DNA from: Planctomycetota bacterium
Lineage (GTDB): Bacteria; Planctomycetota; Phycisphaerae; UBA1845; UTPLA1
Assembly (NCBI GenBank): GCA_015654675.1
Contig: JAATGM010000020.1
Coordinates: forward strand, 204,345 to 268,344
DNA: 64,000 nucleotides
Direction of reading: 5' to 3'
A model generated the notes under the pieces. It had not been told where the DNA came from. It ran no database searches and saw only the letters and a program-made list of their open reading frames with translations. Both the position numbers and the translations under genes were made by a program. Positions 1-10,370 of the stretch are shown in pieces. Numbering within the stretch: the first letter of the stretch is position 1; every line of letters starts with the position of its first letter.

Positions 1-1
1 C

Positions 2-3000
2 ATGCCGTGCGTCCTGCCAGCCAGTTTGGTGAGGCTGGTGGGCTCACTAGCGATTGGGCAAGCGACGAGCGAGCCAGCGGAGAAGGACAAAGCGGCTGAC
101 GAGGAGCCGGTTCGCATCATGCAGACTTCCGACGGGAAGTTGATCTTCACGGGACCCTCAGCGCGAGTCAAACGGCTGCAGGAGCTGTACGACGATCTGG
201 CGAAGGAGGCGGATAAGCAGAATTCGGTGCTCAAGATTTTCCCCATTAAATACGCTCCCGACGTCGATCAAGTGGCGCAACGACTGGAGATGGTGTTCAA
301 CGGGCGACCCAGCGTGCCTGTTGCCGTTCAGCCGCAGAACCCTCAGCAGGGGCAACCGAATCAACCCAACGCAGCAGGCGGGCCGAACGCGCCGGGTGGC
401 GCGCCCGGAGGCGGTGGTCGAGAAAGGCGGCAGACGAGTCGTGCGACTCCGGCGGCGGCCCCAGCAGCAAACTCACGGATTCAGGTGGTGGCGGATACTC
501 GGACACGGCAATTATTTGTTCGGGCTGTGTCGGCTGACTTTCCGCTGATCATCGCGGTACTGAAGGTACTCGATGTCGAGTCGCGGACCGCGAGAAGCTT
601 CAAGATTTTCGAGCTAAAGAACCTGAATGCGGAGGCGACCGCTCAGACGCTGCGCGACACGCTCGACCTTAACACGCGCGGCGGCCCAATGGGAATGAAT
701 GCGGGCGGTGGGCGGCGGTTTGCGATGCAACAGGGCATGCAGCCGGGGCCGGACGGTCAGCCGCAGGGCAATCCCGGTCAGCCGCAACCAGGGCAGATTC
801 CAGGGCAGAACCCTCAGCAAGGAATGGTGGCATCGGCCGAGACGACGACGATTACCGCGGAGCCGCAGACGAACTCGATTCTGGTTTCAGCGCCACCTGA
901 CACGATCAAATTCATCGGTGACATGATCGAGAAGCTGGAGGCGCAGCAGAACATCCAGCAGGCGACGATGAAACGCGTGCCGCTACAGTTTGCGCGAGCG
1001 AGCGAGATCGTCACTGTGCTGAAGGACATTGTGCAACGGACGTCAACAATGTCGGGCGGTGGCGGGGGGCCAGGTGGGCGCATGGGGCAGATGGGCGGCG
1101 GAGGTGGCGGTGGTCGTGGCAGCGGGGCGCAGGTTTCGATCAATGCGGATCCGCGAACGAACAGCATCGTGCTCGCCGGCGCAAAGAGCGAGGTCGAAAA
1201 TGCGGAAGAAATCATTAAGAGCCTTGACGTCAACACGGGCGACACGGGACAGATCAAGATTGTGCCGGTGAAGGGTGATGCGGCGGCGATGGCGACTTCG
1301 CTGAAGGAAATGTATGCGAAGCCGGGCGCGGCCGGTGCGCAGTCGGACGTCGCGATTACTGCTGATGCGGCGACCGGGAATTTGCTGGTTCGTGCGCCAC
1401 CTCAGACGCAGGCGGAGATACTTGCGACGATTCGGGAGATGGAGAAAAAGGTCGCGTCGGCCGAGCCGCGAATGATCAAGCTGGCTCTGGCGGACGTGGA
1501 TTCGGTGGCGAAGAAGCTGGAGGCCATCTTCGCGGAGAAGGGCAAGCAGGGCGGCGGGAAGCTGAAAATCACTCCGATCGCGTCGACGAAATCGATTGCC
1601 GTGCAGGCGTCGGATGAACTGTATCGGGAGATCGAGAAGGCGGCCAAGGACATGGATGTCCAGAACATGGACATCACGATCAAGCACTTCCGGCTGAAGA
1701 ATGCCAAAGCGGTCGAGGTGGTGGACAAGATGAAGGACCTGCTCGCCCAGGTCGTGGCGCGGATGCAGGGCGGGCAGGCGGGCGATCTGAATCTCGGGCT
1801 ATTTTCGTTTACGCCCGATCCGTTGACGAATTCGATTGTCGTGGTCGGTAACCCGATGACGTTCGTGGTCGTGCAGAAGCTGCTGGATTCGCTGGACGTG
1901 GAGCCGAGCACGCTGACGCAGCGCGAGGTCCGCAGCTACGTATTGAATCCGAATGTGAATGCGGCGCAGGTGGCGGGGAATATCGGGCAGCTCTTCGCCG
2001 GCATGCCGCAGGATAAATCAGGGATACCGGCGCCTAGCGTGACGAGCGAGCCGAACAGCAACATGGTGCTGGTGACAGCGACGGCGGCGCAGCACAAGGA
2101 TATTCAGGAGAAGATCATTGCTCCGATTTTGGCACAGGTTTCTCAGGCGCCGAAGCAGTTCACGGTTCCGCTGAAGTTTGCGCGGGCGGACGAGGTGGCG
2201 ACCACGCTCAACAACTATTTCAGTCAGTGGAAGACCAACCAGGGGAACAAGCCGCAGGACACGATCACGATTGTGCCGGACCTAAACGCGAACGTGCTCC
2301 TGGTGACGGCCAATGAGACGATGAAGAAGCTGTTTGACGAGCAGCTGAAGGGCCTGGACGTCGCGGCGCAGGAAGCGGGTCTGCGCGTGACGCGTACTTA
2401 CCAAGTCAAGATCGCGGACCCCAACTCAGTCGTCAACATGATCAACAACAACTTCGCGCCGCAAGGCGGCCGGCAGCCATCACCGCGCGAGCTGGTGAAG
2501 GCGGCGGCGGACTGGGCGACGGGGAGCATTGTCGTCACGGCGTCGCCGGAGAAGCAGGCGGAAATCGCGAAGCTGATCGACGAGCTCGACAAGGCGACCG
2601 ATACGGCGCGGACGACGCACGTGATCGATGTTTCGAAGAACGATGCGCGCGACGTGGCCACCACGCTCACGACCATTTACAACCAGAAACAGAAGACGCG
2701 GACCGGCGCTGCGCCGGTGACGATCAGCGCGATGCAGGGGTCGAACAAGATCATCGTGAACTGCAACGAGACGGAACTCGCGGAGATCGTGGGGCTGGTG
2801 AAGCAGATCGAGGAGGGCGGCGGGTCGCGACTGGTGCACGTGGTGACCATGCCCGAGCAGGTGAAGGCGAAGGCGGTGGCGGACTCGATCAGCAAGTTGT
2901 TTGCGAACCAGGCCGGGCCGGGGGGGCAGGGCGTCAAGGCGGAGGCGAATGACGCGACGAATACGGTGCTGGTGTTCGCGACGGAGGATGAGTTCAAGAA

Positions 3001-6000
3001 GATCAATGCGGTGATTGAGAAGCTGGCAGAAGTACCGCCCATGGGGGCCGTCAATAACTACTTTGTGCGGCTCAAGTATGCGGTGGCCGACAAGGTCGCC
3101 CGAACTCTGGACGATTTCTTCCGGAGCAAGCAGGGGCTGACGAACCAGACGGGTGGGCGATTTTTTGATGGAGGCGCTCCGCCGACGGAGAAGGCGCTGG
3201 AAGATCGAGTGACGGTCAAGGCAGAGGCCGGCTCGAACATGCTAATCATCGCATGCACCGAGGGAACCAAGAAGGTGATCGACAAGATCATTGAAGAGAT
3301 CGACACCGATCCTTCGAAGAGCGGCGGGAATGCTCTGGAGATGATCAAGCTGAAATACATCGAAGCCGCCGACATGATGTCGATTCTTGAGAATTACCTG
3401 AGGGTTGCGAACAGTACGACGACCGAAGATCCGCAGGCTAGTTTGCCGTGGTGGATGCGTGGCCAGACGGAGAAGCAGGAAGAGAAGACTGTGCTCGTGG
3501 GTGATACCCGGTTGAAGGCGATCGAATCGATGAACACGATCATCGTGGTCGGCAAGCCAGAGACGATCACAAAGATCAAGGAACAGGTAGCACTATTGGA
3601 CCGCCCGGACAACAGCGGGACGTCGAACACCAAGATCATCCCTTTGGCGAACGCCAACCCAGCGCAGCTCGCCCCGACACTCACGAAGATTTTCGCGGAG
3701 AATGGCCAAGCGAGCGTTGGAAAGGGACAGAGTTACCGAGCGCCGGTGATTTTGGCGGACAGCACAACGCGGAGCTTGATCGTGCGGGCCGGACCCACGG
3801 AGATGCCGGCGATCGAGCGGATGGTGGCGGATCTGGATCAAAAGTTTGGAATCGATCCGCCGACGGTGCGAACCATCAAGCTACCCAATGGAGTTGATAC
3901 TGAAGAGATTGCGAGAATTGTATCGAAGCAGCTTAACGACGCAGAAAAGCAGAACCAGGCGAAGTTGAAAGACTATCAGCCAGACACCGTGTCTATCGAG
4001 CCCGACGCGCGGTCGAACCTGCTTGTTGTTGCGGCTTCGAAATCGCAGTTCGAACAGGTCACTCGACTCGTTGATCTGCTCGTGCAAGGCAAGTCCGGCG
4101 GCGGAATGGGCGTGTCGGTCATCAAATTGAAGTCTATGCGGCCGGAGGATGCGAAAAAGCTGATCGAGGACATGAAGAATCGTCGATCGGGCGCGCGAAG
4201 CGATGCGCGCGAGCGACGAGAGTATCGGCTGAATGGACGCGAAGACGAAGTTCCGGCGCGGCCGAGCGGCGTGCGATTTTCGCCACGATATGCGATGGTT
4301 GCGTCCGCCATACTAAGCGCGGCCATGGCGCAGACGACAACTGGCCAGGCGACACAGCCGGAGGGGCAGCGGCCTGCTGTTTCGACGATTCGACCGGCGG
4401 CACCGGTTGTCGCGCAGGGCGCCGCGCCGCATGTTGCCACGCCACTGACTTCGTCACCTTCGGGCATCATGAGCGCCCAGCTATCGGGTGCGCCGCTGAC
4501 CATACAGACGGGCCCGGATGGCTTGATCGTGATCGGAAATGAGGAGGATCGAGCGGTCATTGCGCAAATGATGGCGTTGTTGGATGAGCAGGTGCCACAT
4601 GCAACGATCGAGTATGTGCCGCTAAAAAACGCTCAGGCAGTCGCGCTCGCGAAGTCGCTAGCGGAGGTCTATCAGAAAATTGATCAGGCGAGGCCACAGG
4701 GCGTGCAGGCGCGGCCAGAGGAGAAGGTGGCATTAATCGCTGACCCTCGAACGAATGGACTATATATTGCAGCCACTGAGTCGAAGATTCCGGAAGTGAA
4801 GGCGCTGATCGAAAAGAGCGACCTGACGCCGACGATTCCGCAGAGCGGGACGCGGACGTTTGTGTTGAAGCATCGGCGGGTGCGGGACGTGGAGCCGACG
4901 CTGAAAGCGGTCATCCAGCAATTGTTGAAGAAGCAGGGGATTACCGATCAGAACACGATCGGCATTACGAAGGACGACCAGGTCAACTCCCTGTTTGTGA
5001 CGGGCGGCGAGAAGGACCTGGATGAAGTTGGCAAAGTCATCGATACGCTGGACAAGCCGCCGCCGAAGGCGGAGGACGAGGAAGAATCGATCAACGTCGG
5101 GTCGGCGGACATCATGGTGATTCCGCTGCGGGTTGCGACGGCGGACAAGCTGGCGGCGGCGCTGAACAAGCTGATTACGGATGCTTCGAAGGGGGAGACG
5201 CCGACGAAGGATTTCATCCGGCGGTTGCGGGTTTTGGATGAGAGCGGGAAGCCGATCGCGGATTTGCGGCTGGACGGGCCGACGTTTGTCGTTGCGGATG
5301 TCGAGAGCAATTCGGTGATCGCGGCGAGCACGCGGAAGAATCTGCTGGTGCTGAAGGCGATCATCAAGCAATTCGACGTGGAGCCGCTGCGCGAGCCGGC
5401 GGAGCTGAAGGTGCGGCCGTTGAACTTCGCGGATGCGACGGAGATCGCGGACGAGCTGAAGAAAATGCTGGACGAGGCGAAGAAGCTTCCGTCGCGGGCG
5501 GGGAAGTCGGATGCGCCGGGTGGCGTGCCCGAGGGCGGGGCGGGCGTACTGGTTTACAACACGGTAGTGACGCCTGATCCGCGGACGAACTCGATCGTGA
5601 TGATCGGCAAGCCGGAGGCGGTGGCCGTACTCGATGATTTGGTGGCGAAGATCGACGTGCGCGGGGTGGGGCTGATGCCGTTCGCGATCATCAAGCTCGA
5701 GTATGCGAGCGCGACGGCGATGGAGAGCGTGCTGGACGACTTGATGAAGAAGCGGGCGGACGCGCTGCCGAAGGGGACGAGCGCGAATTCGAGCAAGAGC
5801 GAGACGGTGATCATCAAGGGCGATCCGCGGGCGGAGACGCTGATTGTGGCGGCGCGGGCGGATCGGATGGCGGAGATTCGCGACCTGGTGTCGAAGCTGG
5901 ACGTGAAGGCGCTGGCGCTGATCGACAATATCCGAACGATTCAACTGACGAATGGCAATGCGGCGGACCTGGCGAAGAAGATTGACGACCTTTGGACGAA

Positions 6001-9000
6001 GCGGGCCGAGCAGAAGCAATCGGGGAATGTGAAGCTTGAGAAGCCGGCGATTGTTGCGGACGAGCGGAGCAACTCGCTGGTGGTGGCTTCGGCGAAGGGG
6101 GATTTTGAGGCGATCGAGTCGCTGGTGAGAAAGCTGGAATCGCTGCCGTTCGGGCCGATTGCGGAAATTCGGATCGTGCAGCTTCGGTACAACTCGGCGA
6201 AGGAACTGGCGCCGGTGTTCAAGAAGCTGTTTGACGAGCGGGCCAAGCAGCGCGAGGGAACCGACGGCAAGACGCGGCCGACGGACATGGTCGCGATCGA
6301 GAATGATCCGATCACGAACTCGATTCTCGTGGCGTGTTCGAAGGAGAACTTTGAGCTGCTGACGCAGATGCTGAAGACGCTGGACGTGGAGGCGGGCGTC
6401 GCGGGCGTGGCGGACATGTTCGCGCTGCGGAACGTCGAGGCGCAGCGGGTAAAGAAGACGCTGGACGACGTATTCAAGGACGGGCTTTACAAGCCGGGCG
6501 GTGGGGCGGCGGACAGCACGAACGCCAAGACGCGCGAAAAGGTGACGGTGGCGACGGAGGACCGGTCGAACACGCTGATCGTGTCGGCGAGTCCGGAGAA
6601 CATGAGCATTATTCGGAAGATCGTTCAGCAGATGGACGATGTTTCGACGCCGTGGAACCTGACGAATACGCGGTTGTTCCAGTTGCAGTATGCGGATGCG
6701 GTGAAGCTGGCGGCGCAGTTGCAGGACTACTTCAAGAAGCTGGACGAGTCGGCGGCGAAGATCACGAAGGAGTCGACCGAGGTTCCGATCACGATCATCG
6801 CGGATGACAGGACGAACCGGCTTCTGGTGGGCGGGACGCGGGATGGGCTGGCGAAGGCACAATCGCTGATCAAGGACCTGGACGTGCCGCCGGAGCCGAG
6901 TTCGACGATTCAGGTTTACCGGCTGCATGACGGGTCGGCGGCGAAGATCGGGCCGACGCTGGAGGCGATATTCAAGGATCGGAACCAGCCGCGCGGGGCG
7001 GGCACCGGGACGACGGTTCAGAATGTGCCGGTGACGATCAAGATCGACGAGACGAGCAATGCACTTGTTATCAGCGCTTCGCGCGAGGACCAGGCACTGA
7101 TCAAGAACCTGGTGGAGCTGCTGGACCGGCGCTCGAACATTCTGGAGCAGGTGCGGCTGTTTGCGTTGAGCAAGGCGCGGGCTGACGCGATCAAGAAGAT
7201 TATCGAAGAGCTTTACAAGGGCGGCGGGACGAGCAGCGGCGGGACGGGCGGCACGAGCGGCGGTTCGAATGCGCTGCCGGTGGCCGTGACAACTGATCCG
7301 CGGACGAATGCGATCGTGGTGGCGGCGCCGCCGGGGGAAATGGAGAACATCGCGAAGCTGGTTGAGCGACTGGATTCGGCCATGCCGATTGACGAGGCGC
7401 AGATCGGCATCTTCGTGCTCGAGAACGCGGACGCGAAGAAGACATCGGAGCTTCTGAAAGACATCATGGCGGGGAACATTCCGACGAGCGGGGGCTCGGG
7501 CGGGGGGAGTAGCGGCAGCAGTTCGAGCGGGCAGCGCGAGCTGGGGTCGATGCTGCTGTCATTCATCAAGACAGACGCGAAGGGTCGCGAGGCGTTCTAT
7601 AAGACGATTCGCGAGAACGTGCAGGTTACGTATGACGAGCGGACGAATGCCGTCATTGTGGTTGCGCCGCCGACGAGTGTCGCGCTGGTGAAGAACCTCG
7701 TGAAGACGCTGGACGACAGCAAGAAGCGCGAGGTTCTGGTGCGCGTGTTCATGCTGCGCAACGCGGACGCGACGAAGACGGTGGAGTTGCTCGAAAAGAT
7801 TTTTGCGCAGGACAAGGCGTCGGCGGATCAGGCGGCGTTTCAGGAGGGTCGCGAGATCAAGGTTGAGGGCGGGACGGCGACCGTGGGCGGGCCGACGGCG
7901 GCGTCGCAGGGTGGCGTGCAGGGTAAGGGGACTTTCGGCAAACCGAAGACGACGTTTACGCCGGATCAGCGGACGAACAGCGTGGTGGTGGCGGGCTGGC
8001 AGGAAGATATTGATGTGGCCGGCGACATCATCGACCAGCTTGATTCGCAGGACATCCGCGACCGGATCAACATGGTTTATTCGCTGCAGAATGCGAAGGC
8101 GGAAGACGTGGTGACTTCGCTGGACAGCTACTTCCAGAAGCAGACGAGCATATTGGATAAGCAGGAAGGTCTCTCGCCGGCGCGGAAGGCGGAGCAGGAG
8201 GTTTCGGCGGTTGCTTACAAGCAGAGCAACCAGCTCATTCTCTCATACAGTCCGCGATACCAGGCGCAGGTGCTGGACATCGTGCGGCAGCTCGATATGC
8301 CGCCGCCGCAGGTGATGATCCAGGTGTTGCTGGCGGAAGTGAATATCGACAACCGGTTTGAGTTGGGGATGGAGTATGCGCTTCAGAATCTGCGATTCAG
8401 CGAGACGGCGGTGGCCGGTCCGAACGGGACGCTGCAGAGCGATCACTTTGACGTGATCGGCGGGACGGACCTGGGTGCGGCGGCGTCGAGCGGCGGTCTG
8501 GGCGGGTTCTCGTTCACGATTACGGGCGAGGACTTCAACTTCCTGGTGCGAACGCTGCAGAGCGACTCGAAGCTCGAAGTGCTGCAGCGCCCGATGATCA
8601 TGTGCCAGGATAATCAGGACGCGTCGATCAACGTCGGACAGAGCGTGCCGTTCCTGACGGGAACGCAGGTGACGAACGCGGGGCAGGTGAACAGCCAGAT
8701 TCAGTATCAGGACATCGGCGTGAAGCTGGCGGTGACGCCGCACATCAATCCGGACGGCTTCGTGTATATGAAGGTGAAGCCGGAGATTTCGCAGATCACG
8801 CCTTCGACGATCAATATCGGAAATGGAATTACGGCGCAGATCTTCAGCAAGCGCGATGCGGAGACTTCGGTGGTCGTCAAAGATGGCGAGACCGTGGTCA
8901 TCGGTGGACTGATTACGACGTCGGAGCAGGAGGCCGAGAACAAGGTTCCGATTTTGGGCGACATGCCGGCGATCGGGGCACTGTTCCGGGCGACGACGCG

Positions 9001-9550
9001 GAGCAAGACGAAGACGGAATTGCTCATCGTGCTGACGCCGCGGGTGATCCGCACGGTTGAAGATGCGCGGCGCATGAGCATCGAGAACCGGGATGTGACG
9101 TCGGTGCTGACACAGGAGCAGAAGCAGAGCGTGCTGATGAATGGTCTGCGGCTGACGCCGGAGTCGGACGTTGAGGCGATCGAGGATTCGCAGCAGGAGC
9201 CGGTGCCGGCCCCGCCGCCTCAGCCGCCGTCTCCGGACGATCCCATGATGCAGCCGGTGAGCTCTGCACGGCCGGCGGGCGGGGCTGTCCCTCCGACGAT
9301 GATGGGTGACGCGACGTATGGTCCGTTTGCGCCGGAGTACGGGCCGTTTGGGGCGAACAAGCCATCGGCGCGACCGGCTTCGACGGTTATCCCGGCGAGC
9401 ACGAATGCGCCGGCGACGACCATCACCCCAGCGCGGAATACCTCGACCTGGAATTCGCCGGCGTCGCCGGAGTTTGCGGCGCCGCCCGCGCAGGGGACGG
9501 AGACGTTGGAAGCACAACCGCTAGAGCCCTATGACCCCAAATCGCCTTAA
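2..9550 (+). CDS. Giant secretin-family protein with about 30 N-domain repeats (5' end possibly incomplete)
   Basis: Up to 3,182 residues. The C-terminal module (about residues 2,765-3,020) is a GspD/PilQ-type secretin domain: VMIQVLLAEV, VPFLTG, VGVKLAVTP-like IGVKLAVTPHIN, and a final VPILGDMPAIGALF followed by LLIVLTPRVI. Upstream I count about 30 copies of a secretin N1-like unit of roughly 90 residues, each ending in a pattern like RTNSIVVxGxxxxxxxIxxLIxxLD, separated by Gly/Pro/Gln-rich linkers. Ordinary secretins have three or four such domains. A second export-signal-like stretch starts at Met1432 (MVASAILSAAMAQ), after an Arg-rich segment, so the gene looks like two repeat proteins joined in frame. 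The first in-window ATG (position 2) lacks a basic n-region, so the true start may lie upstream. The likely place is the outer membrane with a very long periplasmic barrel; secretion substrate or pilus role unknown. The lipoprotein gene downstream overlaps its 3' end. Confidence 0.85.
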   Translation: MPCVLPASLVRLVGSLAIGQATSEPAEKDKAADEEPVRIMQTSDGKLIFTGPSARVKRLQELYDDLAKEADKQNSVLKIFPIKYAPDVDQVAQRLEMVFNGRPSVPVAVQPQNPQQGQPNQPNAAGGPNAPGGAPGGGGRERRQTSRATPAAAPAANSRIQVVADTRTRQLFVRAVSADFPLIIAVLKVLDVESRTARSFKIFELKNLNAEATAQTLRDTLDLNTRGGPMGMNAGGGRRFAMQQGMQPGPDGQPQGNPGQPQPGQIPGQNPQQGMVASAETTTITAEPQTNSILVSAPPDTIKFIGDMIEKLEAQQNIQQATMKRVPLQFARASEIVTVLKDIVQRTSTMSGGGGGPGGRMGQMGGGGGGGRGSGAQVSINADPRTNSIVLAGAKSEVENAEEIIKSLDVNTGDTGQIKIVPVKGDAAAMATSLKEMYAKPGAAGAQSDVAITADAATGNLLVRAPPQTQAEILATIREMEKKVASAEPRMIKLALADVDSVAKKLEAIFAEKGKQGGGKLKITPIASTKSIAVQASDELYREIEKAAKDMDVQNMDITIKHFRLKNAKAVEVVDKMKDLLAQVVARMQGGQAGDLNLGLFSFTPDPLTNSIVVVGNPMTFVVVQKLLDSLDVEPSTLTQREVRSYVLNPNVNAAQVAGNIGQLFAGMPQDKSGIPAPSVTSEPNSNMVLVTATAAQHKDIQEKIIAPILAQVSQAPKQFTVPLKFARADEVATTLNNYFSQWKTNQGNKPQDTITIVPDLNANVLLVTANETMKKLFDEQLKGLDVAAQEAGLRVTRTYQVKIADPNSVVNMINNNFAPQGGRQPSPRELVKAAADWATGSIVVTASPEKQAEIAKLIDELDKATDTARTTHVIDVSKNDARDVATTLTTIYNQKQKTRTGAAPVTISAMQGSNKIIVNCNETELAEIVGLVKQIEEGGGSRLVHVVTMPEQVKAKAVADSISKLFANQAGPGGQGVKAEANDATNTVLVFATEDEFKKINAVIEKLAEVPPMGAVNNYFVRLKYAVADKVARTLDDFFRSKQGLTNQTGGRFFDGGAPPTEKALEDRVTVKAEAGSNMLIIACTEGTKKVIDKIIEEIDTDPSKSGGNALEMIKLKYIEAADMMSILENYLRVANSTTTEDPQASLPWWMRGQTEKQEEKTVLVGDTRLKAIESMNTIIVVGKPETITKIKEQVALLDRPDNSGTSNTKIIPLANANPAQLAPTLTKIFAENGQASVGKGQSYRAPVILADSTTRSLIVRAGPTEMPAIERMVADLDQKFGIDPPTVRTIKLPNGVDTEEIARIVSKQLNDAEKQNQAKLKDYQPDTVSIEPDARSNLLVVAASKSQFEQVTRLVDLLVQGKSGGGMGVSVIKLKSMRPEDAKKLIEDMKNRRSGARSDARERREYRLNGREDEVPARPSGVRFSPRYAMVASAILSAAMAQTTTGQATQPEGQRPAVSTIRPAAPVVAQGAAPHVATPLTSSPSGIMSAQLSGAPLTIQTGPDGLIVIGNEEDRAVIAQMMALLDEQVPHATIEYVPLKNAQAVALAKSLAEVYQKIDQARPQGVQARPEEKVALIADPRTNGLYIAATESKIPEVKALIEKSDLTPTIPQSGTRTFVLKHRRVRDVEPTLKAVIQQLLKKQGITDQNTIGITKDDQVNSLFVTGGEKDLDEVGKVIDTLDKPPPKAEDEEESINVGSADIMVIPLRVATADKLAAALNKLITDASKGETPTKDFIRRLRVLDESGKPIADLRLDGPTFVVADVESNSVIAASTRKNLLVLKAIIKQFDVEPLREPAELKVRPLNFADATEIADELKKMLDEAKKLPSRAGKSDAPGGVPEGGAGVLVYNTVVTPDPRTNSIVMIGKPEAVAVLDDLVAKIDVRGVGLMPFAIIKLEYASATAMESVLDDLMKKRADALPKGTSANSSKSETVIIKGDPRAETLIVAARADRMAEIRDLVSKLDVKALALIDNIRTIQLTNGNAADLAKKIDDLWTKRAEQKQSGNVKLEKPAIVADERSNSLVVASAKGDFEAIESLVRKLESLPFGPIAEIRIVQLRYNSAKELAPVFKKLFDERAKQREGTDGKTRPTDMVAIENDPITNSILVACSKENFELLTQMLKTLDVEAGVAGVADMFALRNVEAQRVKKTLDDVFKDGLYKPGGGAADSTNAKTREKVTVATEDRSNTLIVSASPENMSIIRKIVQQMDDVSTPWNLTNTRLFQLQYADAVKLAAQLQDYFKKLDESAAKITKESTEVPITIIADDRTNRLLVGGTRDGLAKAQSLIKDLDVPPEPSSTIQVYRLHDGSAAKIGPTLEAIFKDRNQPRGAGTGTTVQNVPVTIKIDETSNALVISASREDQALIKNLVELLDRRSNILEQVRLFALSKARADAIKKIIEELYKGGGTSSGGTGGTSGGSNALPVAVTTDPRTNAIVVAAPPGEMENIAKLVERLDSAMPIDEAQIGIFVLENADAKKTSELLKDIMAGNIPTSGGSGGGSSGSSSSGQRELGSMLLSFIKTDAKGREAFYKTIRENVQVTYDERTNAVIVVAPPTSVALVKNLVKTLDDSKKREVLVRVFMLRNADATKTVELLEKIFAQDKASADQAAFQEGREIKVEGGTATVGGPTAASQGGVQGKGTFGKPKTTFTPDQRTNSVVVAGWQEDIDVAGDIIDQLDSQDIRDRINMVYSLQNAKAEDVVTSLDSYFQKQTSILDKQEGLSPARKAEQEVSAVAYKQSNQLILSYSPRYQAQVLDIVRQLDMPPPQVMIQVLLAEVNIDNRFELGMEYALQNLRFSETAVAGPNGTLQSDHFDVIGGTDLGAAASSGGLGGFSFTITGEDFNFLVRTLQSDSKLEVLQRPMIMCQDNQDASINVGQSVPFLTGTQVTNAGQVNSQIQYQDIGVKLAVTPHINPDGFVYMKVKPEISQITPSTINIGNGITAQIFSKRDAETSVVVKDGETVVIGGLITTSEQEAENKVPILGDMPAIGALFRATTRSKTKTELLIVLTPRVIRTVEDARRMSIENRDVTSVLTQEQKQSVLMNGLRLTPESDVEAIEDSQQEPVPAPPPQPPSPDDPMMQPVSSARPAGGAVPPTMMGDATYGPFAPEYGPFGANKPSARPASTVIPASTNAPATTITPARNTSTWNSPASPEFAAPPAQGTETLEAQPLEPYDPKSP

Positions 9551-10310
9551 TGAGATTGCGCTGACCGGGCGGACGGCCGGCCGAGCCCTTGAAAAGCTCG
9601 GGCCAGCCGCCGCCCTTTTTTTTGTATTCGCGTTTTCGGGCTGCATGCAGAACCAGAGCGGGCAGTTCATCCCGATGTGGGCGCCGCCGAAGGACACATC
9701 CGAGCCGCCGCCGATCGTTCCGAAAAAAATGGAATCGGTTCCAGCGCCCGCAGACGATGCGAACATTGTGGGGGTGCGGAAGTTCATCTCGCAGGAGCCG
9801 TGGCTCAGTTTCAATCAGGAGGGGCTGCGGCAGCCGGAGGGATTCAAGGCGACCTTGTATCTTGAATCCGGGACGACGGGGCGCGGCGCGTTCGGGGATG
9901 GGACGATTCGGATCAGCGTTTATACGGTTGAGCGCGATTCGAAGGGCGAGCGGTTGAAACTGGCGAAGCGGTGGGAGATATCGCCGCAAGACTCGATTCC
10001 GTGGCGGGCGCGGCGGCCGACTCAGCTTGGGTGGGGGTATGGCCTGCGTTTGCCGTGGGGGGAGGCGAAACTGGGTGGTAAGGAGGTTGAATTCGTATTT
10101 CAGTTCGTGCGAAAGGACGGCGCGATGCTGTCGGCGGAGCCGATTCGAATGAAGGTGCCGCCGAAGAATATGCGGATTGTGACACGCGAAGATCCGCAGG
10201 ACGGGACGGCCGCGGACGAGTCGCCGCAGGCGCCTGCGCAGCAGCCGGCAACGCCTCAGCCGGCGGTACGGCGGCGGGTTTCAAAATCTTTGCCGGCGGA
10301 GCCACAATAG
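9531..10310 (+). CDS. Predicted lipoprotein, function unknown
   Basis: 259 residues. A hydrophobic stretch (about residues 25-37, AALFFVFAFSG) ends in FSGC, a lipobox with the lipidated Cys at position 38. The n-region is long, so a later start is possible, though no better one is seen. The mature part is a soluble domain with mostly beta-type sequence and a Pro/Gln/Ala-rich C-terminal tail. The start overlaps the last 20 bases of the giant secretin gene, so the two are probably co-translated. A lipoprotein following a secretin suggests a pilotin or accessory role, but there is no recognisable pilotin motif; that role is inferred from position only. Confidence 0.7.
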   Translation: MTPNRLNEIALTGRTAGRALEKLGPAAALFFVFAFSGCMQNQSGQFIPMWAPPKDTSEPPPIVPKKMESVPAPADDANIVGVRKFISQEPWLSFNQEGLRQPEGFKATLYLESGTTGRGAFGDGTIRISVYTVERDSKGERLKLAKRWEISPQDSIPWRARRPTQLGWGYGLRLPWGEAKLGGKEVEFVFQFVRKDGAMLSAEPIRMKVPPKNMRIVTREDPQDGTAADESPQAPAQQPATPQPAVRRRVSKSLPAEPQ

Positions 10311-10370
10311 CTACCTGGGCCGGTTGTTTTCCCGATGACGCGTCAGATCGCGTGCGGGGCAGGAGATGCC

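Noticed and set aside
4760..6928. 722-codon open frame on the minus strand
   Set aside because: Antisense to the giant secretin repeats; its Arg/Leu/His-rich product is what the complement of GC-rich codons gives. Same reasoning for 8243-9517 and 10311-11420 (minus).
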